64,000 nucleotides of DNA from Oscillospiraceae bacterium (GCA_030539275.1 JAUNSK010000005.1:121658-185657); one strand, 5' to 3'; counted from the stretch's first letter, positions 37,183 through 46,581 are shown. Numbers and translations: made by a program. Notes: generated by a model from the sequence alone, not told the origin.

Positions 37183-38160
37183 ATGAAAAGAAGAATCAAC
37201 AAGATAATGGCCATGATGCTGACATGCTGTATTTCGGCGGCAAGCTGTGTTATTTATGCTGATACTGTATCAGGAACATCAGATAAACCGATTATTAACG
37301 GTGATGTAAACTCAGATGGTGCGGTAAATGTATTAGACTTAAGTCTGCTCAAATCATACCTGCTTAAAGTTACAGATACAAATGATATAGCGCACGACAG
37401 TTCTGATATAAACTTTGACGGACAGATAAATATAGCAGACTTTTTATGGCTGAAAAAATATATTCTTGGTGTGTGTAAACTGCCGGAGCCGGAGCAGACA
37501 GAAACATCGGGTCAGCCTCCGTCAACAGACTTTGATCCGTCATCAGTTCTGGAACCGAAAGGGACCGTACATACAGGAGAGGGTACATTTTACGGAGGAG
37601 GATACGAGGGAGGATGTGCAATGCTTGATCCGGTATCAAGAGACTACTGGATAGTTGCAATGAACCTTGAGGATTATAACAATGCTATGCTTGCAGGCGC
37701 ATATCTTGAGGTTACAGGAGAACTCGGCACGATCAATATGCTGGTTACAGACCTTCTTCCGGAGGGGAAAAAAGGTGATCTTGATCTGTATGTTGATGCA
37801 TTTCCGCTGATAGCTCCTGCGGAAAAAGGAAGGGTACCGGTCAGCTGGAAGATCGTCCCGCTTGATACTGCTGATGATGCACCTGTCTCATATAAGTATA
37901 AAGAGGGCACGAGTGAGTTCTGGTGCAGTGTACAGGTCAGAAACCACAGATATCCTGTATCAAAGCTAGAATACCTGAATAAGGATGGTGAATTTGTAGA
38001 GCTTGAAAGAAGACACTACAATTACTTCGAGAGCAGAGAAATGGGCAGCGGTCCGTTTACTTTCCGAATAACAGATATTTACGGACAGGTCATAACTGAC
38101 ACTGACATTCCGCTTGTGCCGGATGGCATAACGCAGGGACACAGTCAGTTTCCTGTCTGA
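37183..38160 (+). CDS. Cellulosomal expansin with N-terminal dockerin
   Basis: 325 residues. Signal peptide 1 to about 26, dockerin about 36-98 (DVNSDGAVNVLDLSLL and DINFDGQINIADFLWL), a Glu/Pro/Ser-rich linker, then a two-domain expansin (about 128-325) closely following Bacillus YoaJ (EXLX1). Domain 1 has GEGTFYGGGYEGGCAMLDP and the conserved Asp residues of TDL (D190) and LDL (D201). Domain 2 has FWCSVQVRNHRYP, where the first Trp of the usual WW pair is Phe246, and Tyr279. Expansins loosen cellulose without hydrolysis. Here the dockerin is N-terminal, unlike the enzymes. ATG 37183 lies 11 bases after GAGGTGG; a GTG at 37168 overlaps that site. Confidence 0.93.
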   Translation: MKRRINKIMAMMLTCCISAASCVIYADTVSGTSDKPIINGDVNSDGAVNVLDLSLLKSYLLKVTDTNDIAHDSSDINFDGQINIADFLWLKKYILGVCKLPEPEQTETSGQPPSTDFDPSSVLEPKGTVHTGEGTFYGGGYEGGCAMLDPVSRDYWIVAMNLEDYNNAMLAGAYLEVTGELGTINMLVTDLLPEGKKGDLDLYVDAFPLIAPAEKGRVPVSWKIVPLDTADDAPVSYKYKEGTSEFWCSVQVRNHRYPVSKLEYLNKDGEFVELERRHYNYFESREMGSGPFTFRITDIYGQVITDTDIPLVPDGITQGHSQFPV

Positions 38161-38288
38161 TAAGAAAAAAGACATTTGAATAAAACGCTTAAGAAAAGTC
38201 ACAAAAACATTTTGCTGATTCAGTGAGAGATACTTTGCCGGATACACCGGCGCAGTATATGTCAAAATTCAATGTACAAGGTGTTATT

Positions 38289-39407
38289 ATGAAAAAATAT
38301 CTTACTAAGTCCAGAAAAGTCGTTTTATCCATCTATTTAATAATATTAATTCTTAACATTCTTTCATGGTCGAGCAGAGCATTTTCAGACTGGTATGCAC
38401 GAAACATACTTAGGATCTGGGTATCAGGAGTATCAAGGACAGTTTCACAGCTGAAGTTTTCACTGGGAGAGGTTATGATTGCTGCCGGAGTTGTACTGAT
38501 TGCAGCTGCTCCTGTAACATTCATTTTTCTGATGATATTCGCTAAAAACAAGAGAAAAAAAACAGCCATCATATTCTCTGATATTTTCATGTGGATAACT
38601 GCATTTATAATGATGATGCTGACTCTTAACTGTTTTATTATGTATCACTGCACACCGTTTTCAGAAAAATATTTTAATGGAGCACAGCGTGAATACAGTT
38701 CACAGAATCTGATAGATGTGTATGAAATGATTACATATAATCTGAATGACCTGTCGGAGCGTACAGCAAGAGATGAACAGGGATACTTTATACTAAGTGA
38801 TGACCTGTATGAAAATGCATCTCAGGCAATGAATAATATAAGCGGGAATTACCCGCAGCTGTCAGGTTATTATCCGTCGCCTAAACCGATATATTTTTCG
38901 CAGTTTATGTCACAGCAGTATACTATGGGCGTATTTTTCCCGTTTTCGCTGGAGACGAACTACAATAATGTTATGCATGAGGTAAATCTTCCTGATACGG
39001 TGTGTCATGAGTATGCACATCTTAAAGGATATATGCAGGAGGATGAGGCAGGATTTATAGCTTACATAGCATGCATAAATTCTGACAGCACAGATTTCAG
39101 ATACAGCGGTTATCTGTCTATGCTCAATTATATTGAAGAAGCTGTACATACAATGGCTGCATCAGATGAGCAGATGCAGAGAGTATATGAAATTGAGACC
39201 TCAGTCTGTGAAAATGTCAGAAAAGATAATATTTTTCTAAGACAGGAAAAGTGGGAAGAGGTGGAGCAGTCTGCTGTCATCTCAACAGAGTTTGTTGATG
39301 AGGTTTCAGATAAACTTACAGATATGTCACTTAAGATAAACGGAGTAGAGGACGGAATGCAGAGCTACAGCCGAAAGGTAAACCTGCTGCTGGATTACTA
39401 CTTCTGA
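38289..39407 (+). CDS. DUF3810 membrane protein with putative zinc-peptidase motif
   Basis: 372 residues with two or three N-terminal membrane helices (to about residue 125) and a large extracytoplasmic domain. CHEYAHLKGYMQEDEAGFIAY (about 238-258) contains HEYxH and a downstream Glu, the arrangement of gluzincin-type metallopeptidases and of DUF3810 proteins. ATG 38289 follows CAAGGTG. It lies between the expansin and a GH9 gene and ends 21 bases before the latter, so it is probably cotranscribed. Its substrate is unknown; processing of secreted or surface proteins is a guess. Confidence 0.8.
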   Translation: MKKYLTKSRKVVLSIYLIILILNILSWSSRAFSDWYARNILRIWVSGVSRTVSQLKFSLGEVMIAAGVVLIAAAPVTFIFLMIFAKNKRKKTAIIFSDIFMWITAFIMMMLTLNCFIMYHCTPFSEKYFNGAQREYSSQNLIDVYEMITYNLNDLSERTARDEQGYFILSDDLYENASQAMNNISGNYPQLSGYYPSPKPIYFSQFMSQQYTMGVFFPFSLETNYNNVMHEVNLPDTVCHEYAHLKGYMQEDEAGFIAYIACINSDSTDFRYSGYLSMLNYIEEAVHTMAASDEQMQRVYEIETSVCENVRKDNIFLRQEKWEEVEQSAVISTEFVDEVSDKLTDMSLKINGVEDGMQSYSRKVNLLLDYYF

Positions 39408-39428
39408 CAGAAAGGAATTTTGATACCG

Positions 39429-41813
39429 ATGAATAAAAAGCTTCTCAAAAGGTTTTTATCTATAGGAATTTGTACTGCTATGCTTTTATCATTTTCAGGC
39501 ATATCTGCAGTAAATGCGGATACAGCTGACGAAACTGAGCAGTCGTCTGCAGCATCAGGTGAGGTTGAGAAGAACTATGCAAAACTGCTGCAGTATTCGA
39601 TGTATTTTTACGATGCCAATATGTGCGGAACAGGTGTTGTTAAAAACGGAAGATACAAATGGCGTTCAAACTGTCATACATATGATGCAAAGCTGCCGCT
39701 TGACTCAGAGAATACAAATATGACTGATGCGTTTATTGAAGAGAATTTAAGTTCACTTGATCCTGACGGGGACGGATGTGTTGATGTTTCCGGCGGATTC
39801 CATGATGCAGGTGACCATGTCAAGTTCGGTATGCCGGAAGCATATTCGGGATCAACACTTGGATGGGGTTACTATGAATTCAGGGATTCTTATGTGGAAA
39901 CTCAGCAGGACGACCATATTGAAACTATCCTGAGATATTTTAATGATTATTTTATGAGATGCACATTCAGGGATGAGGACGGAAATGTAGTTGCATTCTG
40001 TTATCAGGTAGGAGACGGTGATGTTGATCATGCTTACTGGAATGCACCGGAACTTGATGAAATGTTCCGTCGCGGATGGTTCGCAACAAAGGATCTGCCG
40101 TCTACTGACTGTATAAGTGAGGCAGCGGCATCACTGGCAGTTAATTACCTTAATTTTAAAGATACTGATGAGGAGTACGCAAAAAAGAATCTTGAGTATG
40201 CCGAAGCTCTTTATAAGTTTGCAACGGAGAATGATAAAAAAGTAAATGCTGATGGTCCTAAACACTATTATGAGTCATCAAAGTGGCTGGACGATTACTG
40301 CTGGGCTGCAATATGGCTTTATATGTGTACACAGGATCATGATTATCTTGATATAGTACTTGCAAACATCGATTATTATGCTCCGTCAAGCTGGACGCAC
40401 TGCTGGAACGATGTCTGGGCAGGAACGATGACGATGCTTGCTGAGGCTGAGGATATGTATGGTCAGGACGGAAGTTTTATGAAGCAGTTTCTTGAGGCAC
40501 AGGGCAAGACAGAATATGAAAAGTGCAACTTCTGGGATGCTGTAAGGACTGTTGTATACAAGTGGAAGACAGGAGTCACACCGGCACTGTCTCCGTCCGG
40601 TTATGGATTTCTTCAGGTGTGGGGATCTGCACGATACAATACAGCAACACAGCTCATAGCACTTGTATATGACAAGCATAATGGTGACAAAACCTCGGAA
40701 TATGGTGAATGGGCAAAGTCACAGATGGACTATCTGCTAGGTGAAAATCCTCTTAACCGCTGTTACGTTGTCGGATACAGTGATATATCAGTAAAATATC
40801 CGCATCACAGAGCAGCATCAGGTCTGTCAGTCTGTGAGGACCCGGGTGAACAGAGATATGTTCTTTATGGTGCACTGGTAGGCGGACCTGATTCGAAGGA
40901 TGAGCATATAGACAAGACCTCTGACTGGATATATAATGAGGTTACAATAGATTATAATGCAGCTTTTGTAGGCGCCAGCGCAGGACATTATCATTTCTTC
41001 GGTGATGATACAATGAAAGTTACTCCTGATTTTCCGCCTGATCCGGTTGAAGATGAAACAGGTCCGGAATGCTATTGGGTAAATGCTTTCAGTGTTGAAA
41101 TAGTCCAGAATGACGGACCTAAAACATCTGAAATCACATTTTATGTTTATGGAAATGCAAAGAAGCCTGCAAAGAATCTTTCGGTAAGATACTTCTTTAA
41201 TGCAAAAGGCATGTCAAGTGTGGACCCGGAAAAAATGACGGTAGAAGAGCTTTATGACCAGGCTTTTGAAGAGACAGACGGCCATGATGCAACAATAGCA
41301 GGTCCTTACCATTATGATGAAGATATTTATTATGTAGAAGTAACATGGACTGATTATGCAATTGCAAACTCCAATAAGAAGTATCAGTTTGCAGTCGGTA
41401 CATATGCATGGCAAAATACCTGGGATCCGAGCGATGACTGGAGTCATGAAAATATTAAAATTGAAGAAAACCCATTTCTCGGAACAGTAGAGAGAAATGA
41501 TCATATATGCGTTTATAATGATGGTGTTCTCGTAGGAGGAATAGAGCCGGATGGCTCAGTACCTGTTGTGACGACAACAACTGAAGTGGTTGATAAAAAT
41601 ATTATTTATGGCGATCTCAATGGTGATACGATTGTCGAAATGACTGATCTGACTATTCTGAGCCAGTATCTTTTAGGGGATATAGAGCTTAATGAGGATC
41701 AGCTGCTTGCTGCGGATGTAACTGGTGACGGAGACGTTTTACTTTCGGATCTCTCACATTTCAAGCAGTATATCTTAAAGGACAATGTGACACTGGGGCC
41801 GGCAGTATCTTAA
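39429..41813 (+). CDS. GH9-CBM3c endoglucanase with dockerin (copy 3)
   Basis: 794 residues, third paralogue of the same GH9 group. Catalytic Asps D126 and D129 in GGFHDAGDHVKF, DPDGDGCVD at 111-119, HHRA, and YNEVTIDYNAAF are kept. The CBM3c-like module ends VLVGGIEPDG. The linker is very short (VVTTTTEVVDK) compared with about 65 residues in copy 1, so catalytic module and dockerin are close together. The dockerin has LNGDTIVEMTDL and VTGDGDVLLSDL and ends VTLGPAVS. No promoter is visible in the short gap, so it belongs to the expansin-DUF3810 transcript. The start ATG has an AAAGGA site 12 bases upstream. Confidence 0.94.
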   Translation: MNKKLLKRFLSIGICTAMLLSFSGISAVNADTADETEQSSAASGEVEKNYAKLLQYSMYFYDANMCGTGVVKNGRYKWRSNCHTYDAKLPLDSENTNMTDAFIEENLSSLDPDGDGCVDVSGGFHDAGDHVKFGMPEAYSGSTLGWGYYEFRDSYVETQQDDHIETILRYFNDYFMRCTFRDEDGNVVAFCYQVGDGDVDHAYWNAPELDEMFRRGWFATKDLPSTDCISEAAASLAVNYLNFKDTDEEYAKKNLEYAEALYKFATENDKKVNADGPKHYYESSKWLDDYCWAAIWLYMCTQDHDYLDIVLANIDYYAPSSWTHCWNDVWAGTMTMLAEAEDMYGQDGSFMKQFLEAQGKTEYEKCNFWDAVRTVVYKWKTGVTPALSPSGYGFLQVWGSARYNTATQLIALVYDKHNGDKTSEYGEWAKSQMDYLLGENPLNRCYVVGYSDISVKYPHHRAASGLSVCEDPGEQRYVLYGALVGGPDSKDEHIDKTSDWIYNEVTIDYNAAFVGASAGHYHFFGDDTMKVTPDFPPDPVEDETGPECYWVNAFSVEIVQNDGPKTSEITFYVYGNAKKPAKNLSVRYFFNAKGMSSVDPEKMTVEELYDQAFEETDGHDATIAGPYHYDEDIYYVEVTWTDYAIANSNKKYQFAVGTYAWQNTWDPSDDWSHENIKIEENPFLGTVERNDHICVYNDGVLVGGIEPDGSVPVVTTTTEVVDKNIIYGDLNGDTIVEMTDLTILSQYLLGDIELNEDQLLAADVTGDGDVLLSDLSHFKQYILKDNVTLGPAVS

Positions 41814-41829
41814 ATTAGTCAGAAACGTA

Positions 41830-41858
41830 TTGACTAAAATGAGATATTCAAATATAAT
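41830..41858 (+). promoter_or_regulatory. Internal promoter before InlB-repeat dockerin gene
   Basis: TTGACT (41830-41835), 17-bp spacer, TATAAT (41853-41858). Confidence 0.75.
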
Positions 41859-41885
41859 ATTATTAACAACGAAAGGGTATGTGGA

Positions 41886-43127
41886 ATGGTAAGTAAAAAG
41901 GTTATAGCAGTTTTATGTACGGTTATGGCGGCATCCTACCCGTTATCAATAACGGGCAGTACCTGCAGTGTGTACTGCGAAGAGGCAGCCTCTTCAGAAA
42001 CACAGGAGATGTTGTACAGTATTTCTTATGACTCAAACGGCGGCACAGGAAAGGTAACAGAGCATGAACCTGTAAGTGCAGGAGAGCTTGTAAAACTGTC
42101 AGTATGGGCCCTTAAACTTGAAGGATACTCGCACTGCGGCTGGACTGACGGAGTAAACACATACGAGAGGGGTCAGGAAATAGAAATGCCTGATCATGAT
42201 CTTGTGCTTACAGCTGTCTATAAAAAACTTTATACGCTTTCATATGAAGACGTAACTCCTTACGGATATGAACTGCCTATCGGAGATCAGTCTGTAGTAC
42301 CGGGAACAGAAATAAGTCTTGGAAATTATGCAATGCATAAGGGTGATGCAGCTTTTAACGGCTGGCTTGTCAACGGAGTTCATTACAATCAGTCATCATC
42401 GTTTATTATGCCTGAGGAAGATGTTTATGTTGCTGTTGACTGGCTTGATCCGATAAACTGGGCATTTTCATCAGGAGTAAATGATCAGTACTGTTCCCCG
42501 GATCTTTCATATCAGAGATATCCGGGAAAGTCAGCAACTCTGCCTGACGGCGATAGACTTTCAAGAGTGGGATATAAGCTTACAGGATGGTATGATAAGG
42601 AAAATGATATAGAATACAGCCTTGAGGCACAGGTAGTTGTTCCTTATGAGGATAAAACATACTATGCCATATGGACACCAATTAAAGTAGGCGTTTCTTT
42701 TGATGCAAACGGCGGTCAGGGAACCATGTCAAGAATCATCAAAACAATCGGGGAAAGCTTTGACATTCCGGAGTGTACATTTACACGTGAGGGCTATAAG
42801 CTTCTTGCATGGAAGTCATATGATAATTACTTCTATCCGGGGGAAAATGTACAGGCGCATATTGAGGACTTTGGTGACAGCATGAAGTGCAGTGCAGTCT
42901 GGATCGAAGATAATATCAATCCGGGAGATCTGAACAATGACGGTATATGCGAGATGACTGATCTTACGCTTTTGTCTCTGTATATACTGGGTGACCAGGA
43001 TATTGCTGATGATATAAAGGATAACGCTGATATTATCAGGGATGGCAATATAGATATTTCTGATATGTCTGCTCTGAAGCAGTATATACTGAAAGAACAT
43101 ATAATTTTAGGTTTGGAGAGAGAATAA
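41886..43127 (+). CDS. Dockerin protein with four InlB-like repeats
   Basis: 413 residues, secreted (signal peptide 1 to about 30). Four consecutive beta-rich repeats of about 70-78 residues (about 46-118, 119-190, 191-268, 269-344) have the Listeria-Bacteroides (InlB B/Flg_new) pattern, e.g. ISYDSNGGTGKV, VSFDANGGQGTM and GYKLTGWYD. The third and second are more diverged. The dockerin spans about 346-413 (LNNDGICEMTDL, IIRDGNIDISDM). No catalytic module is visible, so this is a binding, spacer or adhesion component displayed on the cellulosome. AAAGGG precedes ATG 41886. The next gene starts five bases later. Confidence 0.87.
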   Translation: MVSKKVIAVLCTVMAASYPLSITGSTCSVYCEEAASSETQEMLYSISYDSNGGTGKVTEHEPVSAGELVKLSVWALKLEGYSHCGWTDGVNTYERGQEIEMPDHDLVLTAVYKKLYTLSYEDVTPYGYELPIGDQSVVPGTEISLGNYAMHKGDAAFNGWLVNGVHYNQSSSFIMPEEDVYVAVDWLDPINWAFSSGVNDQYCSPDLSYQRYPGKSATLPDGDRLSRVGYKLTGWYDKENDIEYSLEAQVVVPYEDKTYYAIWTPIKVGVSFDANGGQGTMSRIIKTIGESFDIPECTFTREGYKLLAWKSYDNYFYPGENVQAHIEDFGDSMKCSAVWIEDNINPGDLNNDGICEMTDLTLLSLYILGDQDIADDIKDNADIIRDGNIDISDMSALKQYILKEHIILGLERE

Positions 43128-43132
43128 TACAA

Positions 43133-44041
43133 ATGAAAGAAAACAAAAGAGGATTAGCTTTGATGACATCAGCTGTAATGCTGGCTCTCATGGTAAGCGG
43201 ATGTGATAAAATATCATCTGACAAAGTAGATCTGATGGATAATAGTTTATCATCACACAATGATAGTTCTCATGATGATTCATCAACAGGTAAGACGACA
43301 ACAAAGAATGACAGCGAAAATAAAAAAAATGAAAACACTTCGCAAACATCACAGATCACCACCCAGGCGGCTGCAGATACTGCTGTTACATCTGAAAATG
43401 TTAATGGGAGCACTGACCTGGTTCAGACCCAGCAAAACAAGCCGGCATCAGATAATAACGGTACTCAGCCTCCAGCTGATATTAACCATCAGGAAAGTGA
43501 ATGGTGGCAGGAAGCAGAACCTGAGGCAACATATATAGGTGGAATACTGATAGCAAACAAAACATATGCTCTGCCCCCGACTTATGATCCGGGATGTCTG
43601 TCTGAGGATACAAATGAGGCCTTTCTTAAAATGCAGGAAGACGCCAGAGCACTTGGTCTTAATCTGCAGAATAACTCAGGATACCGAAGCTATGCTGATC
43701 AGAAACGAATCTATGAGGGATATGTAGCTCTGGATGGCAAAGAAGTAGCAGATACATACAGCGCAAGACCAGGACATTCTGAACATCAGACTGGTCTTGC
43801 ACTTGATCTTAATTCAATAAATGACAGCTTTGCTGATACAGCAGAAGGAAAATGGGTAGCAGAAAACTGCTACAAGTATGGATTTATTATCAGATATCCA
43901 AAGTCAAAAGAGACTGTCACAGGATACAAGTATGAACCATGGCACATCAGGTATCTCGGCGTTGATACTGCAACAGCAGTATATAACAGCGGTCTTTGTC
44001 TTGAGGAGTATCTTGGAATAACATCTCAGTACAGCGACTGA
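43133..44041 (+). CDS. VanY-type D,D-carboxypeptidase lipoprotein
   Basis: 302 residues. The lipobox MVSGC gives lipidated Cys24. A Ser/Asn/Thr/Gln-rich spacer (about 25-135) tethers an M15B domain (about 150-300) with NSGYRSYADQ, SEHQTGLALDL (zinc His/Asp) and EPWHIRYLG. It trims D-Ala from peptidoglycan at the cell surface. It is five bases after the InlB-dockerin gene and ends the cellulase operon. Co-expression with cellulosome parts suggests a role in wall remodelling around surface complexes (inference). Confidence 0.88.
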   Translation: MKENKRGLALMTSAVMLALMVSGCDKISSDKVDLMDNSLSSHNDSSHDDSSTGKTTTKNDSENKKNENTSQTSQITTQAAADTAVTSENVNGSTDLVQTQQNKPASDNNGTQPPADINHQESEWWQEAEPEATYIGGILIANKTYALPPTYDPGCLSEDTNEAFLKMQEDARALGLNLQNNSGYRSYADQKRIYEGYVALDGKEVADTYSARPGHSEHQTGLALDLNSINDSFADTAEGKWVAENCYKYGFIIRYPKSKETVTGYKYEPWHIRYLGVDTATAVYNSGLCLEEYLGITSQYSD

Positions 44042-44063
44042 CAAAATTTAATACTAAAAAAAT

Positions 44064-44102
44064 ATGACCTGGTACAGTTTTTGTACCAGGTCATTGTTTT
44101 TA
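44064..44102 (+). terminator. Terminator of + strand cellulase operon
   Basis: Perfect 12-bp stem ATGACCTGGTAC / GTACCAGGTCAT followed by TGTTTTT. It lies between convergent genes. Confidence 0.9.
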
Positions 44103-44117
44103 TCCGGGGTTTTATTT

Positions 44118-46511
44118 TTATACCTGAGGACCCAAAATAATATGTTCCTTAAGGATATACTGTTTAAGGTGTGAAAGGTCAGCCAGATTCAGATCACCGT
44201 CGCCGTTTACTTCTGCTGCGGCTTTTTCACTGTCAGTTAATTTGATGTCTCCGATGAAAAACTGTGACATTTTTGTAAGATCGGTCATTTCAACAACTTT
44301 GTTGCCGTCAAGGTCACCGTACATGATCTCACCAATTGGTGTTGACAGCGTAGTTGCTGAAACTGATGAAGGTGTGGTAGTAACAGTAGTAACCGGTGTA
44401 ACTGTAGTCGTTGTAGCTTCAGTTGTTGTTGTCAGCTTTGTAGTTGTAGTCGGTTCGGTTGTAGTTGTCGTAACCGGTTCAGCTGTGGTTGTTGTAACTG
44501 TTGTGGTTGATGTTATAGGTTTAGTTGTAACAGGAGGCTGAGTAGCTGAAGTGCCGTCAGGCTCACATCCGAATACAAGGTCTCCGTTATAGTAAACAGG
44601 TATGCTCGGAGCCTTTACAGCTTCATCTTCGCCTGCTTTGAGTAATTCTGTGTTTGAGAAATCATTTGTTGCATCCCATCCGCTTGCATAGTTAGGGAAT
44701 ACGAATGAAAGAAGGAATTCACACTGGTATCTGCCTGTTGAAATAGGCATTGCAATCTTTCCGTCCGGCATTTCAACTTCTACATAATAAATATTGCCTT
44801 TGTACTGTTTAAGTTCAGAGATGCTTGCCGGTGTACATTCACCATACATAGCACTCTGGTTTCTGTCACATCTTACTATTATGTCACTTGCAGAGTAACC
44901 CTTGTCAAGTACCTCTGATATGTCCATATAGTAACGGAATGACATGTTGTCCTGAATTCTTGCCGGCCATGCAGTCTGATTTGTGAACTTGAGACTGACT
45001 GATATGCTGCTGCTGTCAAGAGTCTTGAGTGCTGCATCTACATAGTACTCGTCAGTTCTGACTTCAGGCTGAGGGAATGAAGGATCAGTTTTGCCTCCGT
45101 TTTCAGTTACCATCTTGCAGAGTAATGCTGTATATCCTGCATTATAGTCTGTTGCAACTTCGTTATTGGTGTAATTGTTTCTGTCATCCTCATATTCCCC
45201 GGCTTTTGTAGGACCTCCGACAAGTGCTCCGTAGAGAATATGACGGTTCATTACAGGGTTGTAGATATCATTGTTCCAGGAACCATGTGATGTTCTGTGA
45301 TGAGGGTTTTTAGGAGAAGTTTCATTGTATCCTACAACATAGGCTCTGTTGTCCGGGTTATCGCCAAGTACATAGTTTATCTGCTGAGTGTAGAATTTTG
45401 TATAATCAGCAACATTAGGTGAATCTTTAAGAATCGTATCACATCCAACAGCTGCAATAAATGCTGCTGTTGTAGCGTATCTCAGACATCCCCAGCCGTC
45501 AATAAATCTGAGTCCGCCCGGAAGCTCATCAACTTTATATGTAACGTATGATACCTGTTTTTCAAACTGATCAATATAAGTTTTGTCCTGTGTGTTTATC
45601 GCATACAGAAGCATACCGCCCTGCTGAACATCATCCCAGCACTGTGTCCAGGAATACTTGAGCTCATTTGTTCCAAGCTCCTTGCCGAGGTTCGGGATAT
45701 ATGAAGCAGCCTTATCCAGATATGTGTTATCGCCTGTTGCTATATACAGCCAGTTAGCAGCATAGAAAAGCTCATCGTAGAAGTGGCTGGATCTGTAAAA
45801 GCCTGATGCGTTGCTGTCATTGTAATCATCGTCGCTTCTGGCTTTATCTGCTATCTTAAAGATGTTCTCTGCATGCTTTATGTAATTATCACATTTGTCT
45901 GATTTGCCCTTGAGTGCGGCAGCACCGGCAGCGAGAGCTGCAGCCATTTCACCGCATACAGCTGAACCTGTACCTGTCAGGTATGTTCTTTTATATACGG
46001 AACCTTCTACAAGGCCATATTGGTAAAGCTCAACAGGTCCCCACCAGGTATGATCCTCAGTACCGTTTCCGACCTGGAATACTACTTCATCACCGAGATC
46101 ACAGTCTGCAAGATAATCAAGTGTATATTCAAGGTTATTCTGGTATATCTGGTACTGTCCGATATCCTTTACTCCGTCACCGTACATATAAAGCCCCCAC
46201 GCAAGCATGGATGCTGTGTATGCCATAGGAAGGTTGAATTTTACATGATCTCCGGCATCATACCAGCCCTTCTGTACATAGTCATCAAGTGTTGAATTAC
46301 CTCTCCATTCAACTCTGTTCCATTCAGGAAGTTCATTTGCCTGCTGACATTCATAAAAGTACAGGGATTTCTGAAGTGCCTCTGCGTAATTGATGTCCGA
46401 AGCAGCAGCGGCATTTACCTGTTCTTTTTCAAAGTATGCTGCAGATGTGCTGAAATTTGATACAAGAACTGCACATGCCAGTAACGATGCTACCAGCTTT
46501 TTTCCGTTCAT
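44118..46511 (-). CDS. GH9-CBM3c endoglucanase with dockerin (distinct subgroup)
   Basis: 797 residues: signal peptide (1 to about 36), GH9 (about 40-485), CBM3c-like (about 495-650, ending LVFGCEPDG), a long Thr/Val linker, and a dockerin (about 732-797; LDGNKVVEMTDL, VNGDGDLNLADL, tail HIILGPQV). The catalytic Asps lie in GWYDAGDHVKF (D85, D88); HHRTSHGSW and NNEVATDYNAGY complete the active site. It lacks the DPDGDG insertion of the three + strand copies and follows the classical theme-B GH9 pattern, so it is a separate lineage. GAGGAGGAG precedes the ATG. It has its own promoter. Confidence 0.95.
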   Translation of the reverse strand: MNGKKLVASLLACAVLVSNFSTSAAYFEKEQVNAAAASDINYAEALQKSLYFYECQQANELPEWNRVEWRGNSTLDDYVQKGWYDAGDHVKFNLPMAYTASMLAWGLYMYGDGVKDIGQYQIYQNNLEYTLDYLADCDLGDEVVFQVGNGTEDHTWWGPVELYQYGLVEGSVYKRTYLTGTGSAVCGEMAAALAAGAAALKGKSDKCDNYIKHAENIFKIADKARSDDDYNDSNASGFYRSSHFYDELFYAANWLYIATGDNTYLDKAASYIPNLGKELGTNELKYSWTQCWDDVQQGGMLLYAINTQDKTYIDQFEKQVSYVTYKVDELPGGLRFIDGWGCLRYATTAAFIAAVGCDTILKDSPNVADYTKFYTQQINYVLGDNPDNRAYVVGYNETSPKNPHHRTSHGSWNNDIYNPVMNRHILYGALVGGPTKAGEYEDDRNNYTNNEVATDYNAGYTALLCKMVTENGGKTDPSFPQPEVRTDEYYVDAALKTLDSSSISVSLKFTNQTAWPARIQDNMSFRYYMDISEVLDKGYSASDIIVRCDRNQSAMYGECTPASISELKQYKGNIYYVEVEMPDGKIAMPISTGRYQCEFLLSFVFPNYASGWDATNDFSNTELLKAGEDEAVKAPSIPVYYNGDLVFGCEPDGTSATQPPVTTKPITSTTTVTTTTAEPVTTTTTEPTTTTKLTTTTEATTTTVTPVTTVTTTPSSVSATTLSTPIGEIMYGDLDGNKVVEMTDLTKMSQFFIGDIKLTDSEKAAAEVNGDGDLNLADLSHLKQYILKEHIILGPQV

Positions 46512-46581
46512 TTTAACTCCTCCTCAAAATAATTAACAAAATAGCCCCAAATATATATAATTTTATACCTCTACTATATAA

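Noticed and set aside
44242-44541. Val/Thr-rich + strand frame of 99 codons
   Set aside because: It is the complement of the Thr-rich linker of the minus-strand GH9; the simple repeat explains the open frame.
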